NCBI GenBank assembly: GCA_022705325.1
Contig: JAKJER010000014.1
Span: 1 to 64,000 of the forward strand
Direction of reading: 5' to 3'
Source of the DNA: Planctomycetota bacterium
GTDB lineage: Bacteria; Planctomycetota; Phycisphaerae; SM23-33
Length of the DNA: 64,000 nt
A model generated the notes under the pieces. That model was not told the DNA's origin. It was given only the letters and a program-made list of their open reading frames with translations, and did not search any database. The position numbers and the translations under genes were made by a program. Position 1 is the stretch's first letter, and each line of letters starts with the position of its first letter. Below, piece by piece: positions 33,869-42,705 of this stretch.

Positions 33869-35032
33869 ATGGCCAAACGAAGGCGCGTGGCCTTGATGCT
33901 GGAGCTGGACTGGCCGTTCAAACGCCATCACGACGTGTTCGCGGGCACGCAGCAGTACGCCCAGGAGAAGGGCGGCTGGGAGTGCATCGTCGACGCCCAG
34001 GCCCAGGAAACGCTGGCGGGCCCGCGGCGGGCCAAGGCGGCGTACGACGGGATCATCGCCCGCGTCACGCCGCAGTTGGCGGAGGCCGCCCGCCGGGCGG
34101 GCGTGCCGGTCGTGAACGTCTGGACCAGCTCGCCGGTGCTCGACGTGCCCCTGGTGCTGCCGGACTTCGCCGCCGCGGGGCGGATGGCGGCCGAGCACCT
34201 GATCGGGCGAGGCTTTCGCCACTTCGGCTTCCTCGGCTTCACCCGCCAGCGATCCAACAAGACCTCGCGCCAGGCGTTCGAGGCGGCGGTGGCGGGGGCG
34301 GGGTTCTCGTGTTCCTCGCTGACCGTTCCGCCGAGCTATGCGGAACGCCCGGGCCACTGGGGGACCTTCAATGATCGGCTGGACCAGTGGATCGCCGCCT
34401 GGCAGCGTCCGATCGGCGTGTACGTCACCTACGACCTGCTTTGCCGCTACCTCGCCTGCGCTTGTCTCCGCGCCGGGGTGCGGATCCCCACCGAGGCGGC
34501 CCTGGTGGGCACGCACAACGAGCCCCTGATCTGCGCCCACCCTGAGCCGAGCCTGACCAGCATCGAGCTGGGATACCAGCGCGTGGGATACCGGGCGGCT
34601 GAACTGCTTGACCAGATGATGGACGGTACGCCCACGCCGGTCGAGGAGATCCTGATCGAGCCGGCCGCCCTGTTGCCCCGCCAGTCCACCGACGTCCTCG
34701 CGGTGGACGACCCGCTGGTGGCCCTGGCGCTGCGGTTCGCCTCCGAGCACGGGCACGAGCGAATCAAAGTCGGCGACGTGGCCGCCGCGGTCCACGTGAC
34801 CCGCCGGACCCTGGAGCGCCGCTTCCGCGCGGTTCTGGGGCGGTCGATCCGGGACGAGATCGTGCGGCTTCGCATCGAGCGGGCCAAGCGGCTGCTTGCC
34901 CAGGGCCGCACCCCCATCAAACGGCTGGCCTCCGAGGCGGGCTTCCGCGACGACATGCAGATGTGCACCGAGTTCAAGCGGCTCGAAGGCATCACCCCCA
35001 GCGAGTACCGGCGCCAGCGGCGTCTGGGATGA
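33869..35032 (+). CDS. XylR-type sugar-responsive transcription activator (LacI-like sensor plus AraC HTH)
   Basis: 387 residues. Residues 1-270 form a periplasmic-binding-protein-like sensor (RRRVALMLELDWPFKRHHDVF; RGFRHFGFLGF; PIGVYVTYDLLCRYL; PSLTSIELGYQRVGYRAAEL), as in E. coli XylR. Residues ~285-385 are an AraC-type double HTH (IKVGDVAAAVHVTRRTLERRF and IKRLASEAGFRDDMQMCTEFKR, then GITPSEYRRQ). The start at 33869 is chosen from the family pattern; an upstream frame exists. It is divergent from the SASA/GH63 operon and very likely senses a released sugar and activates it. Ligand unknown. Confidence 0.85.
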   Translation: MAKRRRVALMLELDWPFKRHHDVFAGTQQYAQEKGGWECIVDAQAQETLAGPRRAKAAYDGIIARVTPQLAEAARRAGVPVVNVWTSSPVLDVPLVLPDFAAAGRMAAEHLIGRGFRHFGFLGFTRQRSNKTSRQAFEAAVAGAGFSCSSLTVPPSYAERPGHWGTFNDRLDQWIAAWQRPIGVYVTYDLLCRYLACACLRAGVRIPTEAALVGTHNEPLICAHPEPSLTSIELGYQRVGYRAAELLDQMMDGTPTPVEEILIEPAALLPRQSTDVLAVDDPLVALALRFASEHGHERIKVGDVAAAVHVTRRTLERRFRAVLGRSIRDEIVRLRIERAKRLLAQGRTPIKRLASEAGFRDDMQMCTEFKRLEGITPSEYRRQRRLG

Positions 35033-35172
35033 TCCGCCCGCAGGTCGGCGGCTCGACCCGCGCGGCAATACCGCCTTTCGCCGGACCGTTTTGCCCCTTG
35101 TCGCGGGGGCTGCCCGCGTCACAACGTGTCAGGGCAGGGTCGTGCGCATGGCCCGGGCTGCGGGAGTCTGTA

Positions 35173-38100
35173 ATGCCAGTAGTAATAAGCCGGATGTTGC
35201 TGATCGTAGCCTTGCTGGTCGTGGCGGCGCCCGCCGCGGGCGAGGCGAAGCCCGTCTTCTGCATCGGCACACCCGACGGGCGGGCCGCCGAGTTCGGCCT
35301 GACCCAGCAGAAATGGCCCGAGTACCTCAAGGTCTTCCCCAAGCCGGTGGTCTACACCGCCGGTTCGAGCAAGCCGGCCGACTGGCCCTACGTCCAGCCC
35401 AGCAACCGCGACGTCTGGGGCGGCTCGCGGGCCCACACGTTCACCATCCGCTTCAGCCTGCCCGCCCAGCCGACCGAGCCCCTGTTCCTCCATCTGGGCA
35501 CGCTGGCCGTCCACGAGCCCGGCACGCTCACCGTCTCGCTCAACGCCCGGGCCCTGCCCGCCCGCCCGGCCGGGCAAGAGGCCGGCGGGAGCCTCGTGTC
35601 CGACCCGCTGGGTGGGGGCGGCTCGGCTGCCTGCCAGAGCTTCCGACTGGAGCCCGCCTCCTTCCGCCAGGGCGAGAACACCATCGCCATGGAACTCCAG
35701 GGCGGCAGCTTCATCATCTACGACTACGTCCTGCTCACGCCCGCCGCCGCGCCGCCCGCCGTCCAGGCCGCCAAGCCCGCCAAGCCCGCCAAGGCGGCCA
35801 AGGGCAAACGCGCCGCCGCCCCGGACGACGCCGGCGGCAAGCTCCGCGAGGCGTTCCTGGCCCCGGACGGTCCGATGGCCGGCGTCGACGAGATCGTCTT
35901 CGCCGTACGGGGCATCGTCCACGAGCACTGGTACGCCAACATCGGCTACATCTCCACCGACCGCAACCGGGCCATGTACGGCAAGAACGGACGCCTCTGC
36001 AAGCTCAACCTCCGCACGGGCAAGGTTACCGACCTGGTCAACGACCCCGACGGCAGCGTCCGCGATCCCGCCGTCCACTACGACGGCAAGCGGATCGTCT
36101 TCGCCTGGCGAAAGGGCGGCACGGAGCAGTACCACCTCTACCTGATCCACTCCGACGGCACGGGCCTGCGACAGATCACCGACGGCAAGTTCGACGACTA
36201 CGAGCCCTGCTGGCTGCCGGACGACGAGCTGGTCTTCGTCTCCACCCGCGCCAGGCGGTGGGTCCAGTGCTGGCTGACGCAGGTGGGCAACATCTACCGC
36301 TGCGACCTGGCGGGCAGGAACATGAGGCCGCTGTCGGCCAACCTCGAGCACGACAACACCCCCTGGCTCCTGAGCGACGGGCGCATCCTCTATATGCGAT
36401 GGGAGTACGTCGACCGCTCCCAGGTGGACTACCACCACCTCTGGACGATGTACGGCGACGGGGCCGTCCAGAACGTGTTCTTCGGCAACAACTGGGGCGG
36501 CGGGGTCTACATCGACGCCAAGCCGATCCCCAACAGCGAGAAGGTCGTCCTCATCCACTCCCCCGGGCACGGGCAGGCTGAGCACCAGGGCTGGCTGGCC
36601 ACGCTCGACGTCGCCCGCGGCAGCGACGACCGCGACAGCCTCCGCAACCTCACGCGCGAGGCCCACTACCGCGACCCCTGGGCCTTCAGCGAGGAGTGCT
36701 TCCTCGCCGCCCGCAACCACCAGCTCGTGCTGGCCGACGCCGACGGGCGGACCGACGTGCTCTTCGAACTCGCCGAGGCCGGCAAGAACGTCTGGGTCCA
36801 CGAACCGCGCCCCCTCATCCGCCGCCCCCGAGAGCGGAACATATCGTCCCACGTCGATCTGTCCAAGGCCGACGGCACGTTCTTCCTGGAGAACGTCTAC
36901 TTCGGACGCAACACAGCCGGCATCAAGCCGGGCGAGATCAAGAAGCTGCTCATCGTCGAGTCGCTGCCCAAGCCGGTCAACTTCACCGGCGGCATGGACC
37001 CCTTGAGCTACAGCGGCACGTTCAGCCTGGAACGCGTCCTGGGGACCGTGCCGGTCGAGGCCGACGGGTCGGCCCACTTCACGGCGCCCGCCCTGCGGAG
37101 CCTCTTCTTCGTCGCCCTCGACGAGCGCGGGCGGTCCGTCAAGCGGATGCAGAGCTTCACCGGCGTCCAGCCCGGCGAGACGGTCGGCTGCGTCGGCTGC
37201 CACGAGCAACGCACCCAGGCGCGGTCGGCTGTCAGCGGCGAGCCCGTGCAGGCCGCCCGCCGCGCGCCAAGCCCCATCACGCCCTTCGCCGGCGTTCCCG
37301 ACCTGCCCGACTTCCCCCGCGACGTCCAGCCCATCCTCGACCGCCACTGCCTCAAGTGCCACGACGTGGACAAGCGCTCCGGCGGCGTCCTGCTCACCGG
37401 CGACCGCGGGCCCATGTTCAGTCACAGCTACTACACGCTCACCATCCGCAGGCAGCTCGCCGACGGCCGCAACTACGCCCGCAACAACTACCCCCCGCGG
37501 GCCCTGGGCAGCGGCGGCTCGGCCCTGATGGACAAGATCGACAACCACCACAACAAGGTCGCCCTCTCGCCGGCCGAGCGGCAGACCGTCCTGCTGTGGC
37601 TGGAGATCGGCGCCCCGTACCCCGGCACGTACGCGGCGCTGGGCACCGGCTCCATCGGCGGATACGAGCACAACAGCCAGCACCTCCACAACGACGCCAA
37701 GTGGCCCACCACCCTCGTCGCCCAGCCGGTCTACGCCAGGCGATGCAACTCCTGCCACGCGGGCAAGACGGCCATCCCCCACACGCTGTCCGACGAGATC
37801 GGCCTGTCGTTCTGGCGGCCGGACATGAACGACCCGCGCCTGCCGCACGCGCGACACATCGTCTTCAACCTCACACGCCCGGACAAGTCGCTGATCCTGC
37901 TGGCTCCCCTGGCCCGCTCCGCCGGCGGCTACGGGCTCTGCAAACCCGCCGACGCCAAGGATGCCGACGCCGCCAAGGCCGACGACAAGAAGCCCGACAG
38001 CACCGTCTTCGCCTCGCGCGACGACGCCGACTACAAGCTCCTGCTGACGATGGTCCAGGCCGGCAAGGCCAGGCTCGACGAGATCAAACGCTTCGACATG

Positions 38101-38253
38101 CCCGGCTTCCGCCCACGCCCCGAGTACGTCCGCGAGATGGTCCGCTACGGCCTGCTGCCGGAGACCTTCGACCTGGCCAAGGACCCCATCGACGTCTACG
38201 CCATGGACCGCAAGTACTGGCAGTCGCTCTGGTACAGACCGCCCGGAAGCTGA
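35173..38253 (+). CDS. Secreted multi-domain c-type cytochrome, hydrazine-synthase-alpha-like family
   Basis: 1,026 residues with signal peptide (VISRMLLIVALLVVAAPAAG). Order: an N-terminal galactose-binding/lyase-like beta domain; an Ala/Lys/Pro linker (about 200-220); a WD40/TolB-like propeller (DPAVHYDGKRIVFAWRKGG; DGTGLRQITDGKFDDYEPCW); then the HZS-alpha-like part (SGTFSLERVLGTVPVEADG; LRSLFFVALDERGRSVKRMQ). Three heme-c motifs follow: CVGCH, CLKCH and CNSCH. Such proteins are widespread in planctomycetes that do not perform anammox, where their role is unclear; electron transfer or sugar oxidation has been considered. A GGGAG site precedes the ATG at 35173; the gene follows the XylR gene by 140 bp. 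Confidence 0.8.
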   Translation: MPVVISRMLLIVALLVVAAPAAGEAKPVFCIGTPDGRAAEFGLTQQKWPEYLKVFPKPVVYTAGSSKPADWPYVQPSNRDVWGGSRAHTFTIRFSLPAQPTEPLFLHLGTLAVHEPGTLTVSLNARALPARPAGQEAGGSLVSDPLGGGGSAACQSFRLEPASFRQGENTIAMELQGGSFIIYDYVLLTPAAAPPAVQAAKPAKPAKAAKGKRAAAPDDAGGKLREAFLAPDGPMAGVDEIVFAVRGIVHEHWYANIGYISTDRNRAMYGKNGRLCKLNLRTGKVTDLVNDPDGSVRDPAVHYDGKRIVFAWRKGGTEQYHLYLIHSDGTGLRQITDGKFDDYEPCWLPDDELVFVSTRARRWVQCWLTQVGNIYRCDLAGRNMRPLSANLEHDNTPWLLSDGRILYMRWEYVDRSQVDYHHLWTMYGDGAVQNVFFGNNWGGGVYIDAKPIPNSEKVVLIHSPGHGQAEHQGWLATLDVARGSDDRDSLRNLTREAHYRDPWAFSEECFLAARNHQLVLADADGRTDVLFELAEAGKNVWVHEPRPLIRRPRERNISSHVDLSKADGTFFLENVYFGRNTAGIKPGEIKKLLIVESLPKPVNFTGGMDPLSYSGTFSLERVLGTVPVEADGSAHFTAPALRSLFFVALDERGRSVKRMQSFTGVQPGETVGCVGCHEQRTQARSAVSGEPVQAARRAPSPITPFAGVPDLPDFPRDVQPILDRHCLKCHDVDKRSGGVLLTGDRGPMFSHSYYTLTIRRQLADGRNYARNNYPPRALGSGGSALMDKIDNHHNKVALSPAERQTVLLWLEIGAPYPGTYAALGTGSIGGYEHNSQHLHNDAKWPTTLVAQPVYARRCNSCHAGKTAIPHTLSDEIGLSFWRPDMNDPRLPHARHIVFNLTRPDKSLILLAPLARSAGGYGLCKPADAKDADAAKADDKKPDSTVFASRDDADYKLLLTMVQAGKARLDEIKRFDMPGFRPRPEYVREMVRYGLLPETFDLAKDPIDVYAMDRKYWQSLWYRPPGS

Positions 38254-38730
38254 CCCGCGACTCCGCCCGCCTGCCCGACGACCCGCCGGGGGCATCGAGA
38301 ACCCGAACGTCCCATTTTTTCGGAAAATCGGAAGGCGTTAACTGCAGGCGAAAGTCGCATTTAAGATGTTGCAAATTAATATCTTACGTTCATGTGAAAC
38401 AAATCACAAAAATGGGAAATTTAGGAATAATCATCGCCAAAACGGGACACTTCCGGGCGAAATGGGACATTCGGGGCTCGCCAGGCGACTTTCGCGCTCT
38501 AACTCGATCCATCTGTCGGGCGGGTCTCAGCAACGGCCGATTGCCCGGTTCTTGCTTTCCACCCCGGCCGCTGGCGGATACCATAACGTCATCCGAGACC
38601 CACACATGGTAACGTTCGGGGACAGACCGCGCCGCTGCCGCACCCTCAAACCATTGCCGTCCCCGAGAGACTGCCCCGCCTTCGACAACCCAACCAGCGA
38701 AGCGGCGGGCCTATGCTCCAAAGGTGGCCG
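38254..38730. other. AT-richer gene-free region with TGTCCCATTT-like motifs
   Basis: No gene supported. CGTCCCATTTTTTCGG (38308-38323) faces oppositely oriented AAACGGGACACTT (about 38441-38453) and AAATGGGACATTC (about 38461-38473). The core between them is AT-rich, including an AAGAT...ATCTT inverted repeat near 38365. It looks like remains of a small mobile element or a regulatory region; undecided. Confidence 0.4.
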
Positions 38731-39555
38731 ATGTGGGACAAATGCGTAATCCTGGAATCCGGCCTGGCCATAGCTTGTGCGCTGGCGGCAGGGTGTGCGA
38801 GTCATGACGCCGCGCACTATCCTGGGCTGTCCGGGACCGTGGACATCAGTCGCAACCTGAGCGACGCCGATCTGTGGCCGTTTCTAGGAAACCAGGTCAC
38901 CATTCAAGGCCGACCCAGCTACACGAATGCTTCCCGGTTCGTTTTTCTTAGAGGCCAGACACAGACCTTCTACGTCGTCGGCTTGGACGAGTGGCCCAAA
39001 GGCCTGCCCAAGGGCGCGGGGCTGCGTGTGTCGGGCCGATTGACGAGACAGAAGATCATTGCCGATCCGGTCGTAAGCGACGAGGGCGCGGTCGTCAGCA
39101 ACGGACAGTTTGGTGAGCAGTACGTCATCCTGGATCCGCGATGGGAGGTTGTCGGGCCGTCGCACCTCGAGCCGAAGTTCTTCGGAAAGAACGACTACTT
39201 CGAACGGGCATACGTCGGGGAGGCCCTGCGAGCATGGATCGGGCATGCCGTGACCGTGGAAGGGGCGCCACACCAACACGAGAAGTTGGGGCCCTCGATC
39301 ATGCCCTACGACATCTTCGTCGGAGGGATGCGGGCCTGGCCGGAAAAGGCACTCACCGGGGGCACCGGGGTTCGAGTGACAGGCACCCTGGTGGAGGTGC
39401 GCGATCGGCCCTGGCCTGCGATAGGTCCCAATGGTGAGTACATCACCGGCGGGACGCTTGGGCCTCGCCTGGTGATTGTCAACCCCAAGTGCGAGTTCTT
39501 CTCATATGGGGCGGACGGCAGATCGAGCGGACCAACCGGTGACAGTCCACCATGA
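38731..39555 (+). CDS. Lipoprotein of unknown function with two related beta domains
   Basis: 274 residues. LESGLAIACALAAGC gives a short lipoprotein signal with a lipobox ending AAGC. The mature part has two similar segments: one around WPFLGNQVTIQGRPSYTNAS...GAGLRVSGRLTR and another around RAWIGHAVTVEGAPHQHEK...GTGVRVTGTLVE, each ending in a YVILDPRWEV/LVIVNPKCEF strand. This suggests a duplicated OB-like or small beta-barrel unit. An AAGGTGG site supports the ATG at 38731 over one 18 bases upstream. It lies between repeat-rich gaps and has no clear operon partner. Confidence 0.65.
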   Translation: MWDKCVILESGLAIACALAAGCASHDAAHYPGLSGTVDISRNLSDADLWPFLGNQVTIQGRPSYTNASRFVFLRGQTQTFYVVGLDEWPKGLPKGAGLRVSGRLTRQKIIADPVVSDEGAVVSNGQFGEQYVILDPRWEVVGPSHLEPKFFGKNDYFERAYVGEALRAWIGHAVTVEGAPHQHEKLGPSIMPYDIFVGGMRAWPEKALTGGTGVRVTGTLVEVRDRPWPAIGPNGEYITGGTLGPRLVIVNPKCEFFSYGADGRSSGPTGDSPP

Positions 39556-39926
39556 ACCGCGCGTTCACCCGCGGAGCATGAAGATGGTCCGGGTTTTCAG
39601 TAGGCTGTCTCGCGAAGGCTCGGGGCGGCGAGCCTTCCCAAGGTGAGAAGTTCCGTGGTGGCCACCGCCCGCGCGGATAGTCCCGAAGGGACGCAGGAAG
39701 GTAGCCGGGGGTGAGGCCTTCAGGCCGAGCCCCCGGCAGACGGGCCAAGACACCCAGAGCCCCGGCGGGGCGAAAGAGCGATGCGTGCGTGTGTCCGGGG
39801 CCGATGGGCCCGCGGCCGTGCGGCTCCCCGCACCCCAGCCGCAGGATCACCATGTGCGTCCGGGCGGAAAGCTGCTGGCCGTGCGTGGGCGGCGTGATAG
39901 AATCGCCGGCGAGGCTGGTGGTTTCC
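39556..39926. other. Gene-free 371-bp region with REP-like palindrome
   Basis: Holds several palindromes: AAGGCTCG...CGAGCCTT near 39616-39638, and the REP-like element annotated at 39680-39737. Open frames crossing it have no start signals. No other gene or RNA recognised. Confidence 0.5.
39680..39737. repeat. REP-like palindromic element (isolated copy)
   Basis: GTCCCGAAGGGAC (39680-39692) is followed by GTAGCCGGGGG...GCCC CCGGC (39701-39737). This is the same two-part layout (CCCGAAGGG hairpin plus a TAGCCGGGGG stem) as the elements flanking the RAYT gene at 60555. Confidence 0.65.
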
Positions 39927-41108
39927 ATGAAGACATTCTCTGGGCTCGTAGCGGCGGTTCTCCTGTGCGTCGCCCTGGCTGGTGCGTCGGCGCGGGCGGC
40001 CGACGGGAGCGGCTCGCCCGGCGGCGGCGCGACGAACCCCGCCGCCGTGCCCCCCGCCCAGGCTGGTGCCGCCACGTGGCCCGATTTCGACTGGCGGACC
40101 GTGCCCGTCTGGCTGCGCGTCCGAAAGAGCACCGCCTACACGCAGGATGAGCTCAAGCAGATCGCGGGTTTCCCGCTGGTCGTCTTCGAGAAGGCCAACG
40201 GCCACCGGACCAGCGGCGACGTCGAGTCGGGCACGCTGGCGGCCGGGCGGGCCGTCAAGCAGATCAACCCCCGCACGAAGGTCATCTTCTACTACAACGC
40301 GGTGATCCGCTACGGCGACTACAAGGCCAACGCCGAGTTCGACCGCCACGCCGACGCCTGGGCCCTGCGCAAAGGCGGCGCCGTCTTCACGTTCAAGGAC
40401 CGCTACCGCCTCTTCGACCTCACCCGCCCGGACGTGCGGGCCTGGTGGATCGCCACCGCCCGCGGCATGGCCGCCCACGACCAGATCGACGGGCTGTTCA
40501 TCGACGCCATCTGCAAGACCGCCACCCACGGCCAGGCCTACAGCCAGGGCTACCGCCGCATGGCCGCCGACCTGCGCGCCCGCTGGCCGGCGGACAAGCT
40601 GCTGCTGGGCAACGCCGTGCGGGCCGGCGAGAACGGCTGCAACCTCGACCACCTCGACTACCTCGACGGCAGCTACGTCGAGCGGTGGGGCGTGCCCGTC
40701 GGCGGCGAGAGCTACGAGGACTACGTCGCCAGGGGCATCGAGGCGATGCGGAAGACCGTGGAGCGGAGCAAGCTGCTGTTGTTCTCGGCCGGGCCGGACG
40801 CCTTCGGCCCCCGGACGTCCACCCCGTCCGCGCCGCAGGCCATGCGGGCGTGGATGCGCGGGCACATCGACTATCCGCTGGGGGTCTTCCTGATCGTGGC
40901 CGGCCAACGCTCGTACTTCGAGTGGACCGACGGACCGGACGCCCTCCTGGGGGCCCTGGAGAACCACGACTACCCGGAGTATCACAAGCCGCTGGGCCGG
41001 CCGCTCGGACCGCCCGTCCGCGACGGCTTCGTCTACACCCGCCGCTTCGAGCACCTCGACGTCCGCGTCGACATCCGCAACAAGACCGCCCGCCTCCAGT
41101 GGCGCTGA
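39927..41108 (+). CDS. Putative glycoside hydrolase, GHL15-like, secreted
   Basis: 393 residues with a signal peptide (MKTFSGLVAAVLLCVALAGASARA) and a Gly/Pro/Ala linker. The mature part is a TIM barrel: LKQIAGFPLVVFEKANG, RTKVIFYYNAVIRYGDY, the carboxylate-bearing DQIDGLFIDAICK, LLLGNAVRAG, and YLDGSYVERWG. This matches the hypothetical glycosyl hydrolase 15/GH114-like group, which has few characterised members. The start at 39927 is set by the signal peptide; the open frame extends upstream through the REP region but lacks start signals. Monocistronic as far as can be seen. Confidence 0.68.
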   Translation: MKTFSGLVAAVLLCVALAGASARAADGSGSPGGGATNPAAVPPAQAGAATWPDFDWRTVPVWLRVRKSTAYTQDELKQIAGFPLVVFEKANGHRTSGDVESGTLAAGRAVKQINPRTKVIFYYNAVIRYGDYKANAEFDRHADAWALRKGGAVFTFKDRYRLFDLTRPDVRAWWIATARGMAAHDQIDGLFIDAICKTATHGQAYSQGYRRMAADLRARWPADKLLLGNAVRAGENGCNLDHLDYLDGSYVERWGVPVGGESYEDYVARGIEAMRKTVERSKLLLFSAGPDAFGPRTSTPSAPQAMRAWMRGHIDYPLGVFLIVAGQRSYFEWTDGPDALLGALENHDYPEYHKPLGRPLGPPVRDGFVYTRRFEHLDVRVDIRNKTARLQWR

Positions 41109-41551
41109 GGCCAACCGCGAGCCGAGTCCGGCCTCCCATACTATGCCTGGTGGCCAGCCCCCGGGCAGAACACGCGCGGTGGCATGCTCGCGACGCGAGG
41201 CGAACGGGGTGAACAGGTGTCCTTGCGTGCGTTAACGTAGGGAAGACAGTGCAGGGGAATGAGGGTTGTGCCTCATCAGGTCTTGGGAACTCACTACCGG
41301 CCCAACGCCGGCGGGAGTGCCCCGGTCGCTTGCGCGACAGGCATTCCTCAAGCCGCCCGCGACCTGCTTGCGTGCCGGCAGAACGGAGGTTCAGGATCGA
41401 CCGTTTCCAAGGCTCTGCTTCTCCCTGGAACATCAAGACTCAGAAATTCAATAACCAACTCAAATCAGACGGAATCTCATTGACTGAGATACATGAAGGT
41501 GCAACAATACAGTCAGCGCCGCTCCACAGGTCCAGAATAGGGAGAACTCAA
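41109..41551. other. 443-bp gene-free region upstream of a lipoprotein gene
   Basis: Composition drifts from GC-rich to AT-richer towards the lipoprotein gene. The only signal I can support is the promoter at 41480-41508. The open frames crossing the region lack ribosome binding sites. Confidence 0.5.
41480..41508 (+). promoter_or_regulatory. Promoter of lipoprotein gene
   Basis: TTGACT (41480-41485), 17-bp spacer, AACAAT (41503-41508), then the GGGAGA site and ATG at 41552. Confidence 0.45.
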
Positions 41552-42556
41552 ATGGGAATGTGCCGACAAGTATCGTCACGGGGTCTGATTCATGCACTGC
41601 TGGTCGCTGTCCTCATGCCGATGGCGGGCTGTGAGGTCATTGCGCGATCTCAAGGCAAGTTGCCGGTCGTGTTCTCCGTAGGAGAGAACGCGATCGGGAT
41701 CGAAGGGAACCCCAATAACGAGGACCTCTTTGTCTACAAGCTCGATCCGAGTGGCAAGAAGACGAGCGAGAAGGTCCCGCTCGTCCGGGTGGCGTATTAC
41801 GGGCCTTTCAGTTGCCCGCCTAAGATTGTGGATGATGCCAACAGGTCAAAGATCGCCTACTACATGATTGTCGATGTGGCGAACGTCGTGCGCGACCCGA
41901 CGTTGGGCGCGGATGCGGACGAGGCGGGAATACGCCTGTTCAGGAAGAGACTGAACGCTATCGCTGCGTTGCTGATTACCGCGGCTGACTGGAACGGTGA
42001 GGTCTATTGGAGGCATCTCACGACGTTCCTTCAAACGTACAAGGCGGCCAAGTCCGCGTCCAAGGTGATTATAGGGGCGGCCGTTCCGGCGGCTTTCATC
42101 TCGCCGGTTGTCGGGGCGTCGCTTGCCGGAAGCGGACTGGCGGTTGACACGTTCGTCACCGATTTCACCGGGGACCTGAATATCGAGGAGTATGCCTCGC
42201 TCCGGGAGGCCGCTTCGACATACCGGGAGGTCAAGAAGGGAGAGATGCTCACGGCCATCGAAACGGCCGAGCCCGGGTCCGATGCCGTGAGTAAGGTGCT
42301 CCGGCAGGCGTACGACTATGCATTCACCTACTCGATCAAGGGCGCCATCCATGCGGCCGTCCAACAGAATACCGAATTGAAGAATATGATCATTACAGGC
42401 GACTCTTCCTGGAAAGACTACTTCAAGCAGGAAATCAAGGGATACTACGAGCGCCTGTTTGCGGAGAAGAAGATAACGCAGGAGGACCTTGACCGAATCA
42501 GCAAATGGGCGGAGGGTACAGCCTCGACGCCGAAGGTGGTCCCCGCTCCTGAATAG
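41552..42556 (+). CDS. Lipoprotein of unknown function
   Basis: 334 residues. LIHALLVAVLMPMAGC forms a lipoprotein signal with a lipobox ending MAGC. A Gly/Ala hydrophobic stretch (VIIGAAVPAAFISPVVGASLAGSGLAV, about residues 170-196) could be a membrane or amphipathic segment. The rest is charged and helical (LREAASTYREVKKGEMLTAIE; YFKQEIKGYYERLFAEKKIT). Base composition is less GC-rich than the neighbours. GGGAGA precedes the ATG. No family recognised; a role in the cell envelope is all that can be inferred. Confidence 0.65.
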   Translation: MGMCRQVSSRGLIHALLVAVLMPMAGCEVIARSQGKLPVVFSVGENAIGIEGNPNNEDLFVYKLDPSGKKTSEKVPLVRVAYYGPFSCPPKIVDDANRSKIAYYMIVDVANVVRDPTLGADADEAGIRLFRKRLNAIAALLITAADWNGEVYWRHLTTFLQTYKAAKSASKVIIGAAVPAAFISPVVGASLAGSGLAVDTFVTDFTGDLNIEEYASLREAASTYREVKKGEMLTAIETAEPGSDAVSKVLRQAYDYAFTYSIKGAIHAAVQQNTELKNMIITGDSSWKDYFKQEIKGYYERLFAEKKITQEDLDRISKWAEGTASTPKVVPAPE

Positions 42557-42705
42557 CCCGGCCGACGGATCGACAGCCAGGGAAATCGCAGCGATATGTA
42601 CTGCCGGCGTCCGCAGAGCGGCTGACGCCTGGAATCGCGTGGCGTCTATGCACTGTTGAGAGACGTCAGGTCTCTTGGAATTTCTGCCAGCCGGCCGAAG
42701 CCCTT

